DNA from: Erythrobacter sp. SG61-1L | Lineage (GTDB): Bacteria; Pseudomonadota; Alphaproteobacteria; Sphingomonadales; Sphingomonadaceae | Direction of reading: 5' to 3' | Assembly: GCF_001305965.1 (NCBI RefSeq) | Contig: NZ_JXQC01000003.1 | Span: forward strand, 2,256,861-2,320,860 | DNA length: 64,000 nucleotides | Shown: positions 17,678-25,991 of the stretch, piece by piece | How positions within the stretch are numbered: the first letter of the stretch is position 1 | Layout: each line of letters starts with the position of its first letter | The notes under the pieces: generated by a model | What the model was told of the DNA's origin: nothing | What the model saw: only the letters and a program-made list of their open reading frames with translations | Database searches by the model: none | Program-made: the position numbers and the translations under genes

Positions 17678-17737
17678 GACAGAGACCCCCTCAAAATAAG
17701 GACCATGTTTTCAATGGGCTAAGCCCAAGACAAAGGA

Positions 17738-17768
17738 GGAGGCGCCCGCTGAACACGCGAGCGCCTCC
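17738..17768. other. Intercistronic hairpin between lipoprotein and receptor genes
   Basis: GGAGGCGC (17738-17745) and GCGCCTCC (17761-17768) can pair around a 15-base loop. There is no T-run, so it looks like a processing or attenuation hairpin setting the lipoprotein:receptor ratio. Low certainty. Confidence 0.4.
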
Positions 17769-17785
17769 CTATCCTTCAAGCCTGC

Positions 17786-19354
17786 TTAGTAAACCGGCAG
17801 GGACTTACAGGAGACGCCGCTGCCGAAGGAGACGGTCGTGCTGTCGCAGGTCCAGCCCTTGGTCCAGGCCAGGTCGGCACCCGCAGGACGGGCAACCGCA
17901 CCGACATAAGCGGCCGCAGTGAAGAAGCTGGAGAACCCGGCGGTCGCGTCATAGATCGGCGTGAAGGTCATTTCCTTGTCGCCGTTCAGATACTTGCCGG
18001 TCAGCGTATTTACCGCGAATGAGTTGCCGCTGCCGTTGGCAACCGCAGTGTTGGTGGCGGAGTTGGCGGCGCAATCCAGTTCGACCGAATAGAACTTCAC
18101 GAGCGCACCGCGGCCACCGCCGGTGTTGCCGTTGTCGTTGGTGCAGGACTGGGTCGAAGCGGCCGGCTTGTAGATTACGCCGTTGGCCAGAGTGAAGTCG
18201 CCAGCGCCGCGAGCTTCGATCGCCTTGCCGGTGCTGGTCGCCCAGAAGGTGAAGTTCGAGATACGGGTCATGGTGCGCGGCATGGCGTCGGGGATGGTCG
18301 TGCCCGGACCCTTGTCGTCCGGCGGCGAGTCGTTTTCGAGCGCCTTGTCACCGACGTTGTCGCGCTGAACGGCCAGAGCGAACTGGAGGTCCAACTGCGC
18401 GCCGCTGTCGACGTCGAACGAGTCGTCTTCCGCACCGACCGCGACGAAATGCTTCACATTCGGGTGACCACCGAAGAATTCGACGCCGTCATCCGAGCTG
18501 TTGTAGGACTGGATGTAGTCCAGCGTGGTGCCGCTGCCGACGCCGCCCAGGGTCAGCGACTGGAGTTCGCTGCCGAGTTCGAGCGTGAAGCCCGAGTAGC
18601 GGATCTGGATGTACTGCAGGTTGCCCGAACTGTCCGCGGGGGTGTTGCCGCCGAAGAACGGAATGTTGTTGGCGATGCCTTCCACGCGCATTTCGCACTT
18701 GGTCTGGTCCGCCTGATTGATGCCGCCGGCGAAGCAGTCGGCAACCGGAGCGCGGCCGAGCAGCACGATACCGCCCCACAATGCGCTGGTGTCGTCCTGA
18801 GCTTCGCCCTTAACATCGGCTTCCGCAGTGAAGATGATCGGGCTGGCGCGCTCGCCAACGGCGGTCAGCTTGCTGCCGCGATTGACGATCATGTACGAAC
18901 CGCCGCTGACGCCGGCAGCGCCGTACAGGATCGCGCCCTTCTGAATGGTGAGGTTCACCTTGGTGCCGGTCACGCTATCAGAATTGTCGGCGGTCGGGCC
19001 GTCGTCGCGACCCACGTCCACGCGGCCGTTGATCTCGTAGACCACGCCGGAAACAGCAGGCAGGGTAGCATCGGCAGTGAACAGCGAAGGCAGGGTGCAG
19101 ACGCGATAGGTGCCGGTCGGGCCGGTGATCGTGCCGTTGTTGAGCAGGTTGTCGCCGCCGGCAAGGGTCGGACAATCAGCCGCGGGCGTCACGCCCGTCG
19201 CGCCGGTCGGGGTCGGCGTCGGCGAGCCGCCGACGTTGATGGGGCCGGTGTTGATGTCGCCATTGACACCAGGCGAGCCAAGGTCGTCCGGACCACAGGC
19301 GGAAAGAGCCAGCAGGCTACAGCCGATAACGAGCGAGCGGTGGATATTTTTCAC
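17786..19354 (-). CDS. Outer-membrane lipoprotein with beta-helix-like repeats
   Basis: 522 residues. The start is GTG 19354, with GAGGGG 10 bases upstream. A lipobox LSAC follows a short hydrophobic signal, giving a Cys near residue 20; the next residues GPDD are consistent with outer-membrane sorting. A Gly/Pro/Thr-rich linker leads to a region of short strand repeats (LTIQKGAILYGAAG, QYIQIRYSGFTLELG, GVEFFGGHPNVKHFVAVGAEDD) suggesting a right-handed parallel beta-helix. Cys pairs occur in CFAGG/CEMR and near the C-terminus. It precedes the TonB receptor in one transcription unit and is probably its surface partner. No enzymatic motif was recognised. Confidence 0.75.
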   Translation of the reverse strand: MKNIHRSLVIGCSLLALSACGPDDLGSPGVNGDINTGPINVGGSPTPTPTGATGVTPAADCPTLAGGDNLLNNGTITGPTGTYRVCTLPSLFTADATLPAVSGVVYEINGRVDVGRDDGPTADNSDSVTGTKVNLTIQKGAILYGAAGVSGGSYMIVNRGSKLTAVGERASPIIFTAEADVKGEAQDDTSALWGGIVLLGRAPVADCFAGGINQADQTKCEMRVEGIANNIPFFGGNTPADSSGNLQYIQIRYSGFTLELGSELQSLTLGGVGSGTTLDYIQSYNSSDDGVEFFGGHPNVKHFVAVGAEDDSFDVDSGAQLDLQFALAVQRDNVGDKALENDSPPDDKGPGTTIPDAMPRTMTRISNFTFWATSTGKAIEARGAGDFTLANGVIYKPAASTQSCTNDNGNTGGGRGALVKFYSVELDCAANSATNTAVANGSGNSFAVNTLTGKYLNGDKEMTFTPIYDATAGFSSFFTAAAYVGAVARPAGADLAWTKGWTCDSTTVSFGSGVSCKSLPVY

Positions 19355-19683
19355 GGCGAGCGGTCCCCTCAAAAACCGAAGAATCGAAGTCGCGAACTGT
19401 TGATCGCGACTCGCCCGCTAGACGGGGGACATGACAGTTTCTTTGCAAAGTTACGCCTGACCTCCGGCGCGAATTTTATGAAGTTTTTGTTACACTTATT
19501 ACAGTTTGAGGACTCGCACTCGCCGCGCAGCCAACACTCGGAACAGGCGTCGAAAAATGTCTCGCCAACCTCACTCCAAAGCCATTTGTTACACTTCGAT
19601 GACATTATGACGTTTTTGTTGCAGTCCATGGGCATCGGGAACACTCTGCGCTCATGAAGAACATGCAAGCGGGAGATTCTGTG
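19355..19683. promoter_or_regulatory. 329-bp divergent promoter region with repeated TTTGTTACACTT
   Basis: It lies between the lipoprotein gene (minus) and the TPR exoprotein gene (plus) and holds no gene. It is AT-richer than the flanks. The 12-mer TTTGTTACACTT occurs twice in direct orientation (19486-19497 and 19585-19596, 99 bp apart). A related TTTTTGTTGCAG lies at about 19613-19624. These look like sites for one regulator acting on both directions; its identity is unknown. Confidence 0.45.
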
Positions 19684-20067
19684 ATGCAAAAAGTCCTTGC
19701 CTTTGCCCTGCTGGCAGCCTCCGTTTCCCCGGCTGCCGCGATTGCCGCCGACACTGCCGACTCCAATGTGCAGAGCGTCGACGTTGCTTACGAAGCCCTT
19801 TCGGAAGGTCGCACTGCCGAAGCTATCGCCAGCCTGGATGGAAGCGCTGCCGTGCAGACGTCCGATCCGGCTGCCCTGATCAATCTGGGCACTGCCTATG
19901 CGCGCCAGGGTCGCATCGCAGAGGCACGCGCGATGTTCACCGCCGCTGCAGAGAGCAGGGAACGCTATTCGCTGGAAATGGCGGATGGCAGCTGGGTCGA
20001 TTCCCGCAAGGTGGCGAAGCTGGCGCTGAAGAACCTGGAGAAGAGCAACGGCATCGCCATGCGGTGA
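19684..20067 (+). CDS. Exported TPR-containing protein
   Basis: 127 residues. ATG 19684 is preferred because GGGAG lies 8 bases upstream and the protein then starts directly with a signal peptide (MQKVLAFALLAASVSPAAAIAAD). An upstream in-frame ATG at 19654 has no ribosome site. One to two TPR units follow (YEALSEGRTAEAIASLDG; LINLGTAYARQGRIAEARAMF). Probably periplasmic. It is divergent from the lipoprotein/TonB-receptor unit with shared repeated promoter elements, suggesting joint regulation, and is closed by a strong terminator. Confidence 0.75.
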   Translation: MQKVLAFALLAASVSPAAAIAADTADSNVQSVDVAYEALSEGRTAEAIASLDGSAAVQTSDPAALINLGTAYARQGRIAEARAMFTAAAESRERYSLEMADGSWVDSRKVAKLALKNLEKSNGIAMR

Positions 20068-20136
20068 CACGCTCCCCGGCGCTCGGACATGAGTGAGCGG
20101 GCCTGAGTAGATAAATCCGGCCTTTCGGCCATCGGA

Positions 20137-20169
20137 CCCGCGCGAGATCGCCCCCTCGCGCGGGTTTTT
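20137..20169 (+). terminator. Rho-independent terminator after the TPR gene
   Basis: A perfect 10-bp stem CCCGCGCGAG / CTCGCGCGGG with an 8-base loop (20137-20164) is followed by TTTTT (20165-20169). It separates the TPR gene from the type IV secretion operon that starts 80 bp later. Confidence 0.88.
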
Positions 20170-20246
20170 GATTGCAGCTCAATGCTTCGGTCCAGACCAG
20201 CATTGCATGTCACGCCTTTGTCATGTGCTGCCCGCATCAGGCGGCA

Positions 20247-20927
20247 ATGATGAGGGATCTGATTCTCCTGACGGGCCGTTGCGCGGCACCCGTCTCGCTG
20301 GCTTGCGCGGGCGCCCTTGTGGCCGCTTCGCCCGCCCGCGCGGACGTGCTCGAAATCGGCGGGGAAGGAGCCTATTGGGTCGCAGGCCCGGCACTCGGGC
20401 AGGAAGCCGGTGCCCCGGCCGCCCAGCAGCTCTCGGCCAGCTATGCTCCGCGTGCCGCGCTGGAGCAGGTGCCGGAAGACATCGCCGTGCCCGACGTCGC
20501 CGTTGCCGTGCCGGAACAGCACGCCGCGATCGTTCCCGACGCTTATGACGCCAAGGTGCGCGAACTTGCCCGCCGGTTCGATCTCAGCCCCGCCCTGATC
20601 GAAGCGCTGGTGTGGCAGGAAAGCCGCTGGCACGCCGGGGCCGTTTCGCCCAAGGGCGCGCGCGGCCTTGCCCAGCTGATGCCCGGAACCGCCCGCCAAC
20701 TGGGTGTGGATGCGCGCGATCCCTTCGCCAATCTGGAAGGCGGCGCGCGCTACCTGCGCGAGCAGCTCGATCGTTTCGACGGCGATCTGGAGAAGGCGCT
20801 GGCTGCCTATAACGCCGGACCCGGCCGGGTGGAGAGCGCCGGGGGCGTTCCCAACATCCGGGAAACAAAAGCCTATGTCGCGGCCATCATGGGCCGCCTT
20901 TCGAACCATTCGCGGAGTACCGACTAA
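20247..20927 (+). CDS. virB1: VirB1-like lytic transglycosylase
   Basis: 226 residues from ATG 20247 (a second ATG follows at once; AGGCGG lies just upstream). Hydrophobic signal to SPARAD, then a low-complexity linker. The SLT domain (about 115-215) has catalytic Glu in VWQESRW, the SPKGARGLAQLMPGTA motif and AAYNAGPGRV. It cleaves peptidoglycan to let the secretion channel through the wall. As first gene of a virB operon, ending directly before virB2, it is best read as VirB1. Generic SLT enzymes look alike, so the assignment rests on context. Confidence 0.82.
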   Translation: MMRDLILLTGRCAAPVSLACAGALVAASPARADVLEIGGEGAYWVAGPALGQEAGAPAAQQLSASYAPRAALEQVPEDIAVPDVAVAVPEQHAAIVPDAYDAKVRELARRFDLSPALIEALVWQESRWHAGAVSPKGARGLAQLMPGTARQLGVDARDPFANLEGGARYLREQLDRFDGDLEKALAAYNAGPGRVESAGGVPNIRETKAYVAAIMGRLSNHSRSTD

Positions 20928-21245
20928 ATGCGTGCGCTTATCCGTTCCAAGTTCCTGGCCCGCCTTGCCGTTCTTGCCAGCTTCCTTGCACCCGCCGCTG
21001 CCCATGCGCAGCAGGTTGGCGATCCGCAGGGTTCCGGGCCGATCGTTTCGGCACTGCTGTGGCTGCAGGGCACGATGCTGGGCAATGTCGCCACTGCCGT
21101 TGCCGTGATGGCCGTAGCCGCCGTGGGCTTCATGATGCTGACCGGCCGCCTCAACTGGCGCTTCGGTGCGACCGTGATCATCGGCTGCTTCGTACTGTTC
21201 GGTGCTGCCTCGATCGTGGCGGGCATCCAGGGCGCGGCGGGCTGA
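20928..21245 (+). CDS. virB2: VirB2/TrbC-family pilin-like protein
   Basis: 105 residues with a long signal peptide (to AAAHAQ) and two hydrophobic helices (about 58-75 and 83-100) joined by a short basic turn (TGRLNWRF), the arrangement of VirB2/TrbC pilins. It follows virB1 without a gap. It would form the extracellular pilus or channel subunit. Confidence 0.85.
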   Translation: MRALIRSKFLARLAVLASFLAPAAAHAQQVGDPQGSGPIVSALLWLQGTMLGNVATAVAVMAVAAVGFMMLTGRLNWRFGATVIIGCFVLFGAASIVAGIQGAAG

Positions 21246-21248
21246 TCC

Positions 21249-21533
21249 GTGAGCGGGCTGATCCGCTACCCCGTGCACCGGGCGCTTACCCGCCCGCAGA
21301 TGTTCGCCGGGGTGACATATAACTTCTTCATCCTGAACTTCGCGCTGACGACGGAGCTGTTCCTGATCAGCGGCAGTTTCTGGGCACTGCCCGCTGCGCT
21401 GGTGTTTCATGTGGTCGGCTATTTCGCCTGTCTGCGCGAACCGCGGATTTTCGACCTGTGGCTCACCAAGGTCAGCAAATGCCCGCGCGTGCGCAACTGG
21501 AAGCGCTGGGGCTGCAACAGCTACGCCGCCTGA
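21249..21533 (+). CDS. virB3: VirB3-family type IV secretion protein
   Basis: 94 residues from GTG 21249, 3 bp after virB2. Contains the VirB3 pattern: a short basic N-terminus (VHRALTRPQMFAGV), one or two membrane helices and a conserved FDLW segment before a basic tail. It is an inner-membrane partner of the VirB4 ATPase. Confidence 0.87.
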   Translation: MSGLIRYPVHRALTRPQMFAGVTYNFFILNFALTTELFLISGSFWALPAALVFHVVGYFACLREPRIFDLWLTKVSKCPRVRNWKRWGCNSYAA

Positions 21534-21568
21534 CCGGCGGCATTGGGGCCTCAGGAGGGCCTGTTCGA

Positions 21569-24007
21569 ATGGTGAAATGGATCGGAGCCGCCGCCTGGAG
21601 CGCGAAGGAAGCCCTTGCGGGCGACCGCCTGCCCTATGCCCGGCTGGTGGACGAGAACACGGTGCTGCTGCGCGACGGATCGCTGCTGATGGCGCTGCAG
21701 GTTCCCGGCCTGCTGTTCGAAACCGAGGATAGCGACGCGTTGAATGCCCATGCGGCCACGCGCGAAGTGATGCTGCGCGCCAATCTGGATGCGCGCTTCG
21801 TGATGTATCACCACGTCATCCGCCGCCGGGTGCAGGTGGAACTGGAAGCGACCTTCGAAGACCCGCTTTCCGCCCATATCGACCGCCGCTGGCGCGAGAA
21901 GCTGAGCCGCGGATCGCTGTTCATCAATGATCAGTTCGTCACGCTGGTGCGCCGCCCGGCGCGCGGCAAGGCCGGCATTGCCGAACGCATGGCCAAGATG
22001 TGGCAGCGCGCCGGCAAACGTGGGGCGCAGGAAGTCCTTGAGGCCGACCCCAAGGACATCCGCAGCCTGCGCGCGGCCGCTGGCGCCCTGATCGCCTCGC
22101 TGGGCCAGTATGGCGCCACATTGCTGGGCGATTATCAGGGCAATGGCGGGCAGACCAATTCCGAAGTGCTGGAACTGCTCTCCGCCCTCTACAATGGCGA
22201 GATGCGCCCCGTGCGCCGCCCGGTGGAGGATACGGACATCGGCCAGATGCTGCCCTATCGCCGGGTGAGCTTCGGGCTGGACGCGATGGAATCCAAGGAT
22301 GGGCGCGGCACCGATTTCGCCTCCATCCTCAGCCTCAAGGATTATCCGGACGCCACTTCGCCCGGCTTGCTGGACGCACTGCTGCGGCTGCCCTTCGAAA
22401 TGGTGGTGAGCGAGAGCTTCGCCCCCTGCGAACGCCAGACCGCACGCGAGAAGATGGATCTTGCCCTGCGCCGCCTGCGCTCTGCCGACGAGGAAGCCCG
22501 CGCCGAACGGGCCGACATGCTGGCCGCACGCGACGAGCTGGGCGCCGGTTCGGTGGGCTTCGGCGATCATCACCTGAGCGTGCTGATCCGCGAGAGCAAT
22601 CTTGCCCGCCTGGACGATGCCAGCGCCGCCTGCGCCGCCGCGCTTGCCGATACGGGTGCCATCGCGGTGCGCGAGGATACCAATCTGGAGCCTGCCTTCT
22701 GGGGCCAGTTCCCCGGCAATGAAGGCTATATCGTGCGCCGCGCGATGATCTCCACTGCCAACATGGCCAGCTTCGGTTCGCTCCACGGCTTCGCGCTGGG
22801 GCAGGCCAGCGGCAATCACTGGGGCGATGCGGTGACGCTGCTGGAAACCACCAGCGCCACGCCGTTCTTCTTCAACTTCCACAATGGCGATCTGGGCAAC
22901 TTCACCGTCATCGGGCCTTCGGGGTCGGGCAAGACGGTGGTGATGAACTTCCTTGCCGCGCAGGCACAGAAATTCGCGCCCCGCACGATCCTGTTCGACA
23001 AGGATCGCGGCGCGGAACTGTTCATTCGCGGGATCGGCGGCCGGTATGACCGGATCGCCGCAGGCAATCCGGCGGGCTTCAACCCGCTGGCCCTGCCCGA
23101 CAGCGCCACCAACCGCGCCTTCCTGCGTGACTGGCTGGGCGTGCTGCTGAAGGCCGAAGGGCCGGAAGAACTGGCCACCATCGCGGGCGCGGTGGATGCT
23201 GCCTATGCCAACGATCCCGCCCTGCGCCGCCTGCGCAATTTCCGCGAGCTGCTGGCCGGCACCCGCCGCCCGATGCCGGGCGATCTGGCCGACCGGCTGA
23301 CCCCCTGGATCGAGGAAGGCGAGCATGGCTGGCTGTTCGACAATGCGGAAGACAAGCTCGAACTGTCCAACCGCGTGCTCGGCTTCGACATGACCGCGCT
23401 GCTGGAAAGCCCGCGCCTGCGCACGCCGGTGATGATGTATCTGTTCCACCGCATCGACGAGCGGCTGGACGGCCAGCCGACCATGATCCTGATCGACGAG
23501 GGCTGGAAGGCGCTGGACGACGAGGTATTTGCCGCCCGTATCCGCGATTGGCTGAAGACGCTGCGCAAGCGCAACGCGCTGGTCGGCTTTGCCACCCAGT
23601 CCGCGCGCGATGCGCTGGAAAGCCGCATTTCCACCGCGCTGGTGGAACAGACCGCCACCATGATCTTCATGCCCAATGCCCGCGCCCGGGCCGAGGATTA
23701 CTGCGAAGGCTTCGGCCTGACCGATCACGAACTGGCGCTGATCCGCTCGCTGCCCGCGCATAGCCGCTGCTTCCTTGTACGCCAGCCCGATGCAAGCGTT
23801 GTGGTGCGACTGAACCTTTCCAACGCGCCGGAAGTGCTGACCATCCTTTCCGGCCGCGAAAGCGCCGTGCGCCGTCTCGACGCCCTGCGCGAGGCTGTGG
23901 GCGACGAACCGGCCAAGTGGTATCCCGCCCTTACCGGCCATGCATGGCCCAATGCCCAGGGCGATGACGGCGAGGACGATCTCGCCATCTGGGAAGCCGC
24001 GGAATGA
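21569..24007 (+). CDS. virB4: VirB4-family type IV secretion ATPase
   Basis: 812 residues. ATG 21569 is chosen for the AGGAGG 10 bases upstream; the open frame extends further 5' but that part overlaps virB3. N-terminal CagE/VirB4 domain, then the ATPase domain with Walker A GPSGSGKT (about residue 450) and Walker B MILIDEGW (about 640). The HSRCFLVRQPD segment near the end is typical. It powers pilus assembly and substrate transfer at the inner membrane. Full length for the family. Ends in ATGA overlap with virB6. Confidence 0.93.
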   Translation: MVKWIGAAAWSAKEALAGDRLPYARLVDENTVLLRDGSLLMALQVPGLLFETEDSDALNAHAATREVMLRANLDARFVMYHHVIRRRVQVELEATFEDPLSAHIDRRWREKLSRGSLFINDQFVTLVRRPARGKAGIAERMAKMWQRAGKRGAQEVLEADPKDIRSLRAAAGALIASLGQYGATLLGDYQGNGGQTNSEVLELLSALYNGEMRPVRRPVEDTDIGQMLPYRRVSFGLDAMESKDGRGTDFASILSLKDYPDATSPGLLDALLRLPFEMVVSESFAPCERQTAREKMDLALRRLRSADEEARAERADMLAARDELGAGSVGFGDHHLSVLIRESNLARLDDASAACAAALADTGAIAVREDTNLEPAFWGQFPGNEGYIVRRAMISTANMASFGSLHGFALGQASGNHWGDAVTLLETTSATPFFFNFHNGDLGNFTVIGPSGSGKTVVMNFLAAQAQKFAPRTILFDKDRGAELFIRGIGGRYDRIAAGNPAGFNPLALPDSATNRAFLRDWLGVLLKAEGPEELATIAGAVDAAYANDPALRRLRNFRELLAGTRRPMPGDLADRLTPWIEEGEHGWLFDNAEDKLELSNRVLGFDMTALLESPRLRTPVMMYLFHRIDERLDGQPTMILIDEGWKALDDEVFAARIRDWLKTLRKRNALVGFATQSARDALESRISTALVEQTATMIFMPNARARAEDYCEGFGLTDHELALIRSLPAHSRCFLVRQPDASVVVRLNLSNAPEVLTILSGRESAVRRLDALREAVGDEPAKWYPALTGHAWPNAQGDDGEDDLAIWEAAE

Positions 24008-25197
24008 GCCCGCAATGCCAGCAGGCCGTGGCCGAGGTCGGCGAAGGCATCAGCGCATCCCTGCGCGGGGTGGATTGCCTTGCCGCGGACATGACGCAGG
24101 CCGCCTTCGGGCGCCTGTTCGGATCGCAGGGCGCACTGGTGCCCGTGCTCACCAGCCTGCTGACCCTGTTCATCATCTTCTTCGCCTTCGCGCTGATTAC
24201 CGGGCGCACGCAGATCAGCATCCGCGCGCTTGTACCGCGGATCGTGACGCTGGGCATGGTCGTGACACTGGCGACCAGCTGGCTGGCTTATCAGACGCTG
24301 GTCTGGAACGTCGCCACCGGCGCGCCTGACCAGATCGCGGGCATCCTGACCGGCACCAAGGGTTCCGCCACGCAGGTCTTCGGCGACAAGATCGACATCG
24401 TCTTCACTGCCATTCAGGATGCGACCGGCCAAGGCCAGGACCAGGCCGGCGGCGAAGCCAAGAAGGACGTTTCCACATTCTCGCCGGAAGGCATGATGTG
24501 GATGGGCGCCACGCTGCTGCTGCTCGGCACGGTGGGCGTTCTCGTCACCACCCGTATCGCGCTGGCAGTGCTGATGGCCGTTGGCCCCGTCTTCGTGGTG
24601 CTTGCCCTGTTCCCGGCTACACGCGGGCTGTTTGCCGGCTGGCTGAGAGCATGGGTGATGATGGCCGTCACGCCCCTGTTCGCAGTGGTCGGCGGTACGA
24701 TGATCCTCGAACTCGCCATCCCGATCATCAATTCGCTGCTGGCGGTTCCCGGCCAGCTAGATCCGCGCGCGGCCATGGCCTTTTTCCTGATCGGGGCGGT
24801 CCATGTCTCGCTGATGGTCATGGTCATCAAGCTCGGTTCGACCATGGTCGGCAACTGGAGCGTGTTCGGCCTCGCCGGTTCCGGCCGAAGCGAACCGCGC
24901 GACAATGCGCCCGCCCCCACGGCGCACCCGGCCCCTGTGCCGGTCGAAATGCCGGTTGCCCAGCCCGGCGCGCAGGGTTCCGCCCCGCCGCGCCACATTG
25001 CCATCGCCCCCGCAGTGGCAGGCATGGCCGCCAATGATGCCGGCCCGTCCGGTAATTCCACTCACAGCCGGGAAACGCGGATCGTGGGCACTGAAGGCAG
25101 TGCTTCCACCCCGCTTTCGGCCTCCCCCTCGCGCACTCGCGGCATTGGTAGCCGCTTCCGCGCCGCCCCCGTTCGTTCATCGGAGAAGTTCAAATGA
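24004..25197 (+). CDS. virB6: VirB6/TrbL-family polytopic membrane protein
   Basis: 397 residues. A Cys-containing N-terminal stretch is followed by five to six membrane helices (about 45-65, 78-98, 165-185, 190-208, 220-245, 262-285), including the VirB6-typical conserved Trp/Pro region GWLRAWVMMAVTPLF. A hydrophilic Pro/Ala/Ser-rich tail of about 105 residues follows. The start overlaps virB4 by ATGA. It forms part of the inner-membrane channel. No virB5 or virB7 lies around it. Confidence 0.87.
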   Translation: MSPQCQQAVAEVGEGISASLRGVDCLAADMTQAAFGRLFGSQGALVPVLTSLLTLFIIFFAFALITGRTQISIRALVPRIVTLGMVVTLATSWLAYQTLVWNVATGAPDQIAGILTGTKGSATQVFGDKIDIVFTAIQDATGQGQDQAGGEAKKDVSTFSPEGMMWMGATLLLLGTVGVLVTTRIALAVLMAVGPVFVVLALFPATRGLFAGWLRAWVMMAVTPLFAVVGGTMILELAIPIINSLLAVPGQLDPRAAMAFFLIGAVHVSLMVMVIKLGSTMVGNWSVFGLAGSGRSEPRDNAPAPTAHPAPVPVEMPVAQPGAQGSAPPRHIAIAPAVAGMAANDAGPSGNSTHSRETRIVGTEGSASTPLSASPSRTRGIGSRFRAAPVRSSEKFK

Positions 25198-25991
25198 ACC
25201 GCGCCCTGCTGCCCGCGCTGATGCTCGCGGCCGCATCTGCCGCCTTTGCCGCCCCCGCCCATGCCGGGGACGCGCGCCTTGTGGAACGCCTCTACAATCC
25301 GTCCGAAGTCGTGCTGATCGAAGGCAAGCCCAATGTGCAGGCCACGATCACTTTCGGCGATGACGAGCATATCGAAAATGTTGCCATCGGTGACAGCAAC
25401 AGCTGGCAGGTGACGCCCAACAAGCGCGCCAACCTGTTGTTCGTGAAGCCGCTCGCCGCCCGCGCCAGCACCAATATGACGGTGGTGACCGACCGGCACA
25501 CCTATCTGTTCGATCTGGTCGCCCGGCCCGACGCGAAGCCGCTTTACGTGCTCAACTTCACTTATCCGGAAGAACCGGAAGCGGCGGAGGACGAAGCCCA
25601 GCTCGCCCGCCAGCCCGGTGCCAGCGATCTGGAAATGGCCGCCGCCAGCGATCCCTATGCAGTCGCCGATCCGGCCAAGCTTAATTTCTCGTGGACCCGC
25701 AAGGGCGCGCCCAAGCTGATGCCCGAGCAGGTCTATGACGACGGTGACGCGACCTTCATCACCTGGCCTGCGGATGCGACCATTCCCGCGATCCTGGTGA
25801 AGGACCGCAACGGCACCGAAGGGCCGGTCAATTACGCCGTGCGCGGCACCACTACCGTCGTGGACGGGGTTCCGAACGAGATCATCCTGCGCTGGGGCGA
25901 CGATGTCGCCACTCTGACCCATGCGGCTCAGGTCGGCGCGGCCATGGCGGACAAGAGCAAGGCTCTTGCCAGCAACAGGGAGGCGAAGTGA
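25194..25991 (+). CDS. virB9: VirB9/TrbG-family outer-membrane core-complex protein
   Basis: 265 residues. Signal peptide to APAHAG, an N-terminal VirB9 domain (YNPSEVVLIEGKPNVQATI, NLLFVKP, YLFDL) and a C-terminal beta-domain with NFSWTRKGAPKLMPEQVYDDG and FITWP. It forms the outer-membrane core with VirB10. ATGA overlap with virB6. The usual small lipoprotein VirB7 is absent on either side. Confidence 0.92.
   Translation: MNRALLPALMLAAASAAFAAPAHAGDARLVERLYNPSEVVLIEGKPNVQATITFGDDEHIENVAIGDSNSWQVTPNKRANLLFVKPLAARASTNMTVVTDRHTYLFDLVARPDAKPLYVLNFTYPEEPEAAEDEAQLARQPGASDLEMAAASDPYAVADPAKLNFSWTRKGAPKLMPEQVYDDGDATFITWPADATIPAILVKDRNGTEGPVNYAVRGTTTVVDGVPNEIILRWGDDVATLTHAAQVGAAMADKSKALASNREAK

Noticed and set aside
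14996-17722. A 908-codon plus-strand frame over the first TonB receptor
   Set aside because: Antisense shadow of a receptor with a signal peptide, plug and barrel.
21551-23941. A 796-codon minus-strand frame over virB4
   Set aside because: An antisense shadow caused by high GC; virB4 on the plus strand has complete Walker motifs and operon overlaps.
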